Shown: positions 61,483-64,000 of the stretch, piece by piece | Numbering within the stretch: position 1 is the first letter of the stretch | Layout of the letters: every line of letters starts with the position of its first letter | From: Fimbriimonadaceae bacterium | GTDB lineage: Bacteria; Armatimonadota; UBA10988 | Direction of reading: 5' to 3' | Length of the DNA: 64,000 nt | Assembly: GCA_020850355.1 (NCBI GenBank) | Contig: JADZEX010000044.1 | Coordinates: forward strand, 113,119 to 177,118 | Program-made: the position numbers and the translations under genes | Notes under the pieces: generated by a model | The model's input: only the letters and a program-made list of their open reading frames with translations | The model's database searches: none | Told to the model about the DNA's origin: nothing

Positions 61483-62565
61483 GTGTCCGTTGCCGCTGCT
61501 GTTTCCCTGAAGCCCGACTACGAGGCCGCCTGCCAGCGGTGGCTGGCCTTCTGGGCCGGCGAACTGCTGGATCGCCCGCCGTGCTGGATCACCGCGCCCA
61601 AGGCGGGAGCGCCCCCGGCGCCGCATCCCCGCTATCTCTCCGGCGCGGTCGGCGACATGCAAGCCGTGGCGGATGCTGCGCTGGCTTGGATCCAATCGGT
61701 CTACTGGGCCGGCGACTCGATCCCAAGCTATGTCCCGTCGTTCGGGCCCGACCAGATGGCAGCGTTTCTGGGTGCCGAGCTGATCGTGCCCGACGAGAGC
61801 GAGAACTACGGCACGGACTGGGTCCTGCCGTGCATCGACGACTGGCAGGAGGCCCTGCCGATCGTGCTGGACCCGCAGAACGCCTGGTGGACCCGGCTGC
61901 TGGAGTTCTACCGCATCCTCTCGGCGACGTTCGACGGACAGGCGGCCCTCTCGCACCTCGACCTGCACAGCAACCTGGACACCCTCCTGGCGATGCGCGG
62001 TGGCGAGCGTCTCTGCATGGATCTGGTGCTCGAGGAAGACGCCATCGACCGTGCCATGGCCGACGTGCGGACGCTCTATGAGCCGATCTACACTGGCGTC
62101 TACGAAGCCGGTCAGATGGCCGGCACGGGAGTCACCGGCTGGGTGCCGGCGTACCACCCGGTGCGCACCAACACGATCCAGTGCGACTTTGCGGCACTGA
62201 TCGGTCCGGCCCACTTCAAGCGCTGGGCGCTACCGGCGTTGGCTGAAGAAGCCGAGTACCTTGGAGCCTGCATCTACCACTTGGATGGCCCCGAGTGCCT
62301 GGTACACGTCGACGACCTCTGCTCGATCCCTCACCTGCGCGGCATCCAGTGGACCACCGGCTCGCGCAACAAGCCCTTCGGGGAGTGGATGGACCTGCTG
62401 CACCGCATTCAGGCCAAGGGCAAGGCGCTGTGGGTGCCGTGCGACACCGAGAGCATCAAGTACTTCCACCGCGAGCTACAGCACGACCAGGTGTTCTACG
62501 TCTGCCACGCCCGCGACGAGGCCTCAGCCGACGCCACGCTGGAGTGGCTGGCGGCGAACACCTAA
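61483..62565 (+). CDS. Uroporphyrinogen-decarboxylase-like protein
   Basis: A 360-residue TIM-barrel protein of the UroD/MtaA-like superfamily. Segments such as ALSHLDLHSNLDTLLAMRGGERLCMDL and YHLDGPECLVHVDDLCSIPHLRGIQWTTG, with HLDGP as a probable metal or substrate site, fit the group of UroD-like methyltransferases abundant in planctomycete-like genomes rather than haem-pathway HemE, whose N-terminal arginine pattern is missing. AGGAG lies seven bases before the GTG. It is 55 bases after atpC and may be read from the atp transcript. Its 3' end overlaps the convergent symporter gene by 42 bases. Confidence 0.78.
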   Translation: MSVAAAVSLKPDYEAACQRWLAFWAGELLDRPPCWITAPKAGAPPAPHPRYLSGAVGDMQAVADAALAWIQSVYWAGDSIPSYVPSFGPDQMAAFLGAELIVPDESENYGTDWVLPCIDDWQEALPIVLDPQNAWWTRLLEFYRILSATFDGQAALSHLDLHSNLDTLLAMRGGERLCMDLVLEEDAIDRAMADVRTLYEPIYTGVYEAGQMAGTGVTGWVPAYHPVRTNTIQCDFAALIGPAHFKRWALPALAEEAEYLGACIYHLDGPECLVHVDDLCSIPHLRGIQWTTGSRNKPFGEWMDLLHRIQAKGKALWVPCDTESIKYFHRELQHDQVFYVCHARDEASADATLEWLAANT

Positions 62566-63957
62566 CCAGCCGGCGCCGAACACCAGCAGCGACACGGCCA
62601 GGCCGGGATAGAGCGGCTCCAAGCCCAGCGGGTAGGACGGGAAGCCGTCGACCAGGTGTTGCTGGCCGTACAGCAGCCAGGCCAGCGACGCCCCGCTGGA
62701 GCCGAGCATCGCGACCACCACGGCGCGGGCTGGGATCCGCCAGCGCGGGGCGTAGGCGGTCAGCAGCGGCAGCAGCAGACCGGGCACGAAGACCGTGCCG
62801 ATGGCGTACCACAGGCCGACCACCGTCGGCAAGAGCCAGGCCATGCTGACGGCGATCACGGTGGTCAGCAACAGGCCGACGGCGGTCCAGCGCTGCGCGC
62901 CGTGCTCGCCCTGCCAGCCGGTGAACCGCCAGACGATATCGCGCGAGAAGGTCACCCCGCAGAGAAACGTGTAGCTGACGACGGTCGACATCACCGTCGC
63001 CAACAGGCCGACGTAGAAGAGACCCTTGACCAGCGGCGGCAGCACCTGCTCGGCCAGCAGCGGATAGGCCATCTTCGGGTCGATGCTGGGCAGCGCCGCG
63101 CTAGCATAGAGACCGGCGAGGTTGGTCATCGCGTCGAAGACGAACCAGCAGAGGATGCTCACCAGCACCCCGCGCTGTGCGGTGCGACCGTCCTGGGCGG
63201 CGTAGCAGCGTTGGTGGAAGCCGGGATCGACCAGCGTCCAGAGCGCGATGAAGAACCAGACCACGATGTACTGCGTGGTGTTGCCGCCATGCCAGGTGAG
63301 ATGCTGGGCCGCGCCTTGGGTGAGCAGAGTGGTGCGCAGCCAGCCGAGGTCGCCGAGGCGGGTGAAGCAGTACGGCAGGACCAGCGCGAAGCCCGCGAAC
63401 ATCAGCACGAACTGCACCACGTTGACCCGCACATCGGCGCGGAAGCCGCCAGTGTAGACGTAGACCGTCGACAGCGCCACCCCCAGCAGCATCGCCGGCA
63501 GCGGCGGAAGGCCGAAGATCAGTTGCAGCAGCACGCTGGTCATCAGCACGTAGGCGGCCGGGTTGGTCAGTAGCCAGCAGTAGAGCGCGCCCAGCAGCGC
63601 CGCCGGCCGGCCGTAGGCTTCCGCCAGTTTGTCTGGGATGGTGTACAGCTCGCTGGCGCGGATCCGCGGGGCCAGCCAGAGCGCGAAGACCAGCGCGAAG
63701 GCGTAATAGGGCAGGCCGAAGATGAACCAGGCCGAGAGGCCCGACTGGTGGGAGAACTCGCCGATCCCCAGGATGCCGCCGTACCAGGTGGCGACCAACG
63801 TGGCGACGAAGGCGGGCAGGGTCAGCGTGCGCCCGGCCAGGAAGTAGGCCTCGTCGCCCTGGCCGCGGCGGCGGAACGACACCCCGGCCGCCAGCAGGGC
63901 CAGCAGGTAGACCACCACCAGGGCCAGGTCCCCGGCGCTGAGATGCGTCTCGGCCAT
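62524..63957 (-). CDS. Solute:sodium symporter (SSS family)
   Basis: A 477-residue membrane protein with about thirteen helices, the fold of sodium-coupled sugar, proline and pantothenate carriers. The start GDLALVVVYLLALLAAGVSFRRRGQGDEAYFLAGR and LPAFVATLVATWYGGILGIGEFSHQSG match family helices 1-3, and LLATVMSTVVSYTFLCGVTFSRDI is the conserved helix 8-9 region, where TVMSTVVSYTF supplies sodium-site hydroxyls. GGGGAG lies four to five bases before the ATG. The substrate is unknown; the surrounding carbohydrate genes make a sugar or sugar acid plausible. Confidence 0.9.
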   Translation of the reverse strand: MAETHLSAGDLALVVVYLLALLAAGVSFRRRGQGDEAYFLAGRTLTLPAFVATLVATWYGGILGIGEFSHQSGLSAWFIFGLPYYAFALVFALWLAPRIRASELYTIPDKLAEAYGRPAALLGALYCWLLTNPAAYVLMTSVLLQLIFGLPPLPAMLLGVALSTVYVYTGGFRADVRVNVVQFVLMFAGFALVLPYCFTRLGDLGWLRTTLLTQGAAQHLTWHGGNTTQYIVVWFFIALWTLVDPGFHQRCYAAQDGRTAQRGVLVSILCWFVFDAMTNLAGLYASAALPSIDPKMAYPLLAEQVLPPLVKGLFYVGLLATVMSTVVSYTFLCGVTFSRDIVWRFTGWQGEHGAQRWTAVGLLLTTVIAVSMAWLLPTVVGLWYAIGTVFVPGLLLPLLTAYAPRWRIPARAVVVAMLGSSGASLAWLLYGQQHLVDGFPSYPLGLEPLYPGLAVSLLVFGAGWLGVRRQPLQRGVG

Positions 63958-64000
63958 GGCACTCCCCTGCGGGCCGTCGCGGGCCGGTCCCCCCGCCCGC

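Noticed and set aside
61483..62565. Calling the UroD-like gene hemE.
   Set aside because: The N-terminal arginine-rich substrate motif of HemE is missing, and the sequence fits the broader UroD/methyltransferase group.

Overview
The window is a compact, high-GC bacterial chromosome segment with no rRNA, tRNA, CRISPR array or insertion sequence that I can see. It comes from a Gram-negative-type (diderm) cell: there is an RseP-type protease, two lipoproteins, Tat-signalled proteins and a secretin-domain protein. The taste for secreted carbohydrate enzymes (GH2-GH43 fusion, DUF4838 protein, acetylxylan-esterase-like hydrolase, neutral-ceramidase-like protein, Gfo/Idh/MocA oxidoreductase, UroD-like protein, solute:sodium symporter) recalls Planctomycetes, Lentisphaerae, Armatimonadota or related uncultured phyla. 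The phylum cannot be fixed from this window. Starts are often GTG with clear GGAG-type ribosome sites, and most of the promoters I could place have -35 and -10 boxes exactly 17 bp apart.

Layout. 1-5.4 kb: a cut-off PHP phosphoesterase, a membrane rhodanese under a CsoR/CstR-like operator, two response regulators, a small membrane protein, an acyltransferase and a soluble histidine kinase. 5.4-13.1 kb: a housekeeping operon on the minus strand, rpsB-tsf-pyrH-frr-uppS-(cdsA-like)-dxr-rseP, with overlapping genes and a strong promoter before rpsB. The cdsA position holds a membrane protein that seems to have lost the CdsA catalytic residues.

13.1-28.3 kb: accessory genes. A pair of lipoproteins, one Hcp-like and one joining a pepsin-like protease to a six-bladed propeller, lies next to an ABC exporter with a cyclic-nucleotide domain, a methyltransferase and a DUF1887-like nuclease. 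A glycosidase-like protein, two secreted proteins (one with HEGIH), a ceramidase-like protein, a DUF362 protein and a DUF4143 ATPase follow. 28.3-35.7 kb: a very large GH2-GH43 enzyme, a LysM/SH3/NlpC endopeptidase, a short secretin-domain protein and a response regulator.

36-43.1 kb: gyrB and gyrA with a DUF433/DUF5615 toxin-antitoxin-like pair between them, then an ATPase plus Toprim-like pair that resembles a two-gene defence module. 43.1-52.3 kb: secreted esterase, EamA transporter, DUF4838 protein, ABC-2 permease, response regulator, VOC protein, glycerophosphodiesterase and a zinc ribbon.

52.3-61.4 kb: the complete F-type ATP synthase operon, atpZ-I-B-E-F-H-A-[oxidoreductase]-G-D-C, from a near-consensus promoter. 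Its a, c and alpha subunits are each unusual, and a sugar-type oxidoreductase is embedded between atpA and atpG. A UroD-like gene and a solute:sodium symporter close the window.
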